A program made the position numbers and the translations under genes. Under the pieces are notes generated by a model. The model had not been told where the DNA came from, did not search any database, and saw nothing but the letters and a program-made list of their open reading frames with translations. From Marinilabiliales bacterium (GTDB lineage Bacteria; Bacteroidota; Bacteroidia; Bacteroidales; BM523), in the NCBI GenBank assembly GCA_002869425.1, contig PKSZ01000352.1, forward strand, positions 1 through 7,348: DNA of 7,348 nucleotides, in the 5' to 3' direction. Shown here one piece after another: positions 5,808 through 7,348 of the stretch (position 1 is its first letter; each line of letters opens with the position of its first letter).

Positions 5808-7145
5808 TTGTTATTTAGTAAGTTGAAATTATCAAAATACATCAATAATATTTCAGGGTTACAGCTCTTTCAACTTCTGCGTTTTGGAGTTTTGCTGCTA
5901 ATCAGTATTGTATTTGCCAAAAGTGGTATGAAAATTCATGAAATTGGCAAATATGAATACTTTATCCTTATTGCAGGTGCCCTATGTTATTTCTGGGTTC
6001 ATGCCATCATTAATACTCTACTACCCCTATATAAAAACAATAAAAGTTTTGACAAAAAAGAGCGAAAATCACCTGTTCTTTTCAACAGCTTTTTCATCAT
6101 TACGATTTTAAGCATTTTGGCAGCCATATTTGTCTATACTTTTAAGAACATTATTGCACAATATATAGGAGACAACAATGCAATACCCTACCTCAATCTC
6201 CTGCTACTTTACATTACATTTGGAACGCCATCAAACCTAATTGAATACATTTTTCTCCTGCAAAACAAACCTCACAACATAATTGGTTATGGACTTGTCA
6301 GTTTTACTCTTCACCTTTTACTTGTAGCGGGTCCGGCATTACTGGGAATGGATATTTATTATTGCCTTGCGGGTCTTGTTATTATTTCAGGCGCACGATT
6401 TATTTACCTGGTTCTTTTGGTAATCAAATACTCGCAACTAAAGCTATCGGGAAGTTTCATCAAAGAACACTCAAAACTCGCCTTTCCATTGATGTTGAGT
6501 TTTCTTGTTAGCGGCTCAGCTCAGTACATAGACGGAATATTGGTTTCTTCTAAATACGATGCCTCTGTATTTGCTGTTTTTCGATACGGAGCTAAAGAAC
6601 TGCCCCTGGTTGCAATGCTGGCTAATGCTTTTAGTGTAGCTATGCTTTCCGGATTTTCATCAAAAGAAGAAATTATAAAATCTTTAGCAACTATTAAACG
6701 AAAATCAAAACAACTTAGCAACCTGCTTTTTCCTGTCACAATAATACTTTTGATAAGCAGTAAATGGTTATATCCATTGGTCTTTAGCGATAAATTTAGT
6801 GAAAGTGCTGCAGTGTTTAACGTTTATCTTTTACTTATCATTTCGAGACTCGTTTTCCCACAAACTATTCTTATAGGTAGTAAGAAAACAAAAATCATTT
6901 TTATTGTTTCTGTAATAGAATTGATAATAAATGTGGGCTTAAGTCTTATTTTTATTCAGTATTGGGGAATAATTGGTGTCGCATATGCCACTTTTATTGC
7001 TTTTGCACTTGAAAAAACAATATTAACAATACTTGTCCAATCAAGCCTGAATATTAAAGCAAAGCAATACATAGCCTGGCCCTCTCTTTTATTTTATTCG
7101 GTCATAACACTTACAACATACATTATTGTTACAATAATCGGATAA
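5808..7145 (+). CDS. Wzx/MATE-like oligosaccharide flippase family membrane protein
   Basis: This 445-residue inner-membrane protein is hydrophobic almost throughout, with about 12-14 likely membrane helices (for example near 20-38, 49-70, 92-112, 156-178, 225-245, 303-325, 362-385, 388-410 and 420-443). Length, helix pattern and the central segment AQYIDGILVSSKYD followed by FAVFRYGAKELPL resemble polysaccharide/oligosaccharide flippases of Bacteroidota, which move lipid-linked glycans across the inner membrane. No glycosyltransferase or other glycan gene lies beside it, so the substrate is unknown. The start is unusual. The frame closes with TAA at 5799-5801 and has no ATG until codon 41, which lies after the first helix. 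TTG at 5808 or TTG at 5823 must therefore be used; I give 5808, and 5823 (five codons shorter) is equally compatible. hisS follows 72 bases downstream with its own promoter-like site. Confidence 0.82.
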   Translation: MLFSKLKLSKYINNISGLQLFQLLRFGVLLLISIVFAKSGMKIHEIGKYEYFILIAGALCYFWVHAIINTLLPLYKNNKSFDKKERKSPVLFNSFFIITILSILAAIFVYTFKNIIAQYIGDNNAIPYLNLLLLYITFGTPSNLIEYIFLLQNKPHNIIGYGLVSFTLHLLLVAGPALLGMDIYYCLAGLVIISGARFIYLVLLVIKYSQLKLSGSFIKEHSKLAFPLMLSFLVSGSAQYIDGILVSSKYDASVFAVFRYGAKELPLVAMLANAFSVAMLSGFSSKEEIIKSLATIKRKSKQLSNLLFPVTIILLISSKWLYPLVFSDKFSESAAVFNVYLLLIISRLVFPQTILIGSKKTKIIFIVSVIELIINVGLSLIFIQYWGIIGVAYATFIAFALEKTILTILVQSSLNIKAKQYIAWPSLLFYSVITLTTYIIVTIIG

Positions 7146-7161
7146 ATATTTACATCCTGAA

Positions 7162-7193
7162 TTTAATAATTCACCATTTCATGATTAACTTTG
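7162..7193 (+). promoter_or_regulatory. Candidate hisS promoter
   Basis: TAACTTTG at 7186-7193 matches TAnnTTTG exactly. TTTA at 7162-7165, 20 bases upstream, stands in for the -33 element. The predicted start is near 7197, giving a leader of about 20 bases before the ATG at 7218. This implies hisS can be transcribed independently of the flippase gene. The 7146-7217 gap holds no clear terminator. Confidence 0.45.
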
Positions 7194-7217
7194 GGGGCTA
7201 AAATCAAACACAATATC

Positions 7218-7348
7218 ATGGCACAAAAACCTTCGATACCTAAAGGAACAAGAGATTTCTCTCCAAAGGAAATGATGGGAAGGAACTATATTTTTGATAC
7301 GATTCGATCTGTTTTTAACAAATATGGATATCTTCCAATTGAAACACC
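7218..7348 (+). CDS. hisS: Histidyl-tRNA synthetase, N-terminal part cut by window edge
   Basis: Only the first 43 codons are in the window. They read [14 protein letters not shown], then [19 protein letters not shown], then [11 protein letters not shown]. This is the typical start of class II histidyl-tRNA synthetases: the GTRDFSP segment, a helix with Arg and aromatic residues, and a YGY-PIETP strand at the start of the catalytic core. The enzyme charges tRNA(His) with histidine in the cytoplasm. The motif 2 and 3 catalytic regions lie beyond the window, so integrity cannot be judged. Confidence 0.93.
   Translation, partial: MAQKPSIPKGTRDFSPKEMMGRNYIFDTIRSVFNKYGYLPIET

Noticed and set aside
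7159..7172. Small inverted repeat GAATT-N4-AATTC after the flippase gene as a terminator
   Set aside because: The five-base, almost all A/T stem is too weak and no T-run follows.

Overview
The window looks like chromosomal DNA of a low-GC member of the Bacteroidota. Several things point there: A/T-rich codons, no clear Shine-Dalgarno sites, several close matches to the Bacteroidota -7 promoter element TAnnTTTG, a TlpA-like protein with a Bacteroidota-style N-terminal domain, and a Nudix / pyrE / SRPBCC / biotin-ligase cluster of a kind I associate with this phylum from memory. No RNA gene, insertion sequence, CRISPR array or phage gene is visible. Most of the content is housekeeping or envelope related, and I see no convincing new multi-gene system. 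The unusual signals lie in how tightly the genes are packed and in a few altered active-site motifs.

Layout: (1) 1-1740, minus: first 580 residues of a 7TM-HD phosphohydrolase of the PgpH type, a probable c-di-AMP phosphodiesterase, cut by the left edge inside its HD domain. (2) 1741-1889: a divergent promoter region. (3) 1890-3311, plus: a secreted thioredoxin-fold protein of the TlpA/ResA type with a degenerate SxxC active site. (4) 3312-3929, minus: Nudix hydrolase. (5) 3928-4560, plus: pyrE, orotate phosphoribosyltransferase. (6) 4561-4965, plus: a small SRPBCC-fold protein, probably co-transcribed with pyrE. (7) 4962-5720, minus: biotin-[acetyl-CoA-carboxylase] ligase without a DNA-binding domain. 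(8) 5721-5807: a second divergent promoter region. (9) 5808-7145, plus: a polytopic flippase of the Wzx/MATE-like type that apparently starts at TTG. (10) 7218 to the right edge, plus: the first 43 codons of hisS, histidyl-tRNA synthetase.

From 1890 to 5720 there is no non-coding base. The secreted protein and the Nudix gene have abutting stop codons (TAA|TTA). The Nudix gene and pyrE share the palindrome CATG as overlapping divergent starts. pyrE and the SRPBCC gene are separated by 0 bp. The SRPBCC and biotin-ligase genes share TTAA as overlapping convergent stops, inside a perfect 22-bp palindrome. The pyrE promoter must therefore lie inside the Nudix coding sequence, and the best candidate predicts a leaderless pyrE mRNA.

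The genes do not form one pathway. pyrE serves UMP synthesis, the ligase biotinylates carboxylase subunits, hisS charges tRNA(His), and the HD protein would control a second messenger. The secreted thioredoxin-like protein and the flippase act at or beyond the inner membrane.
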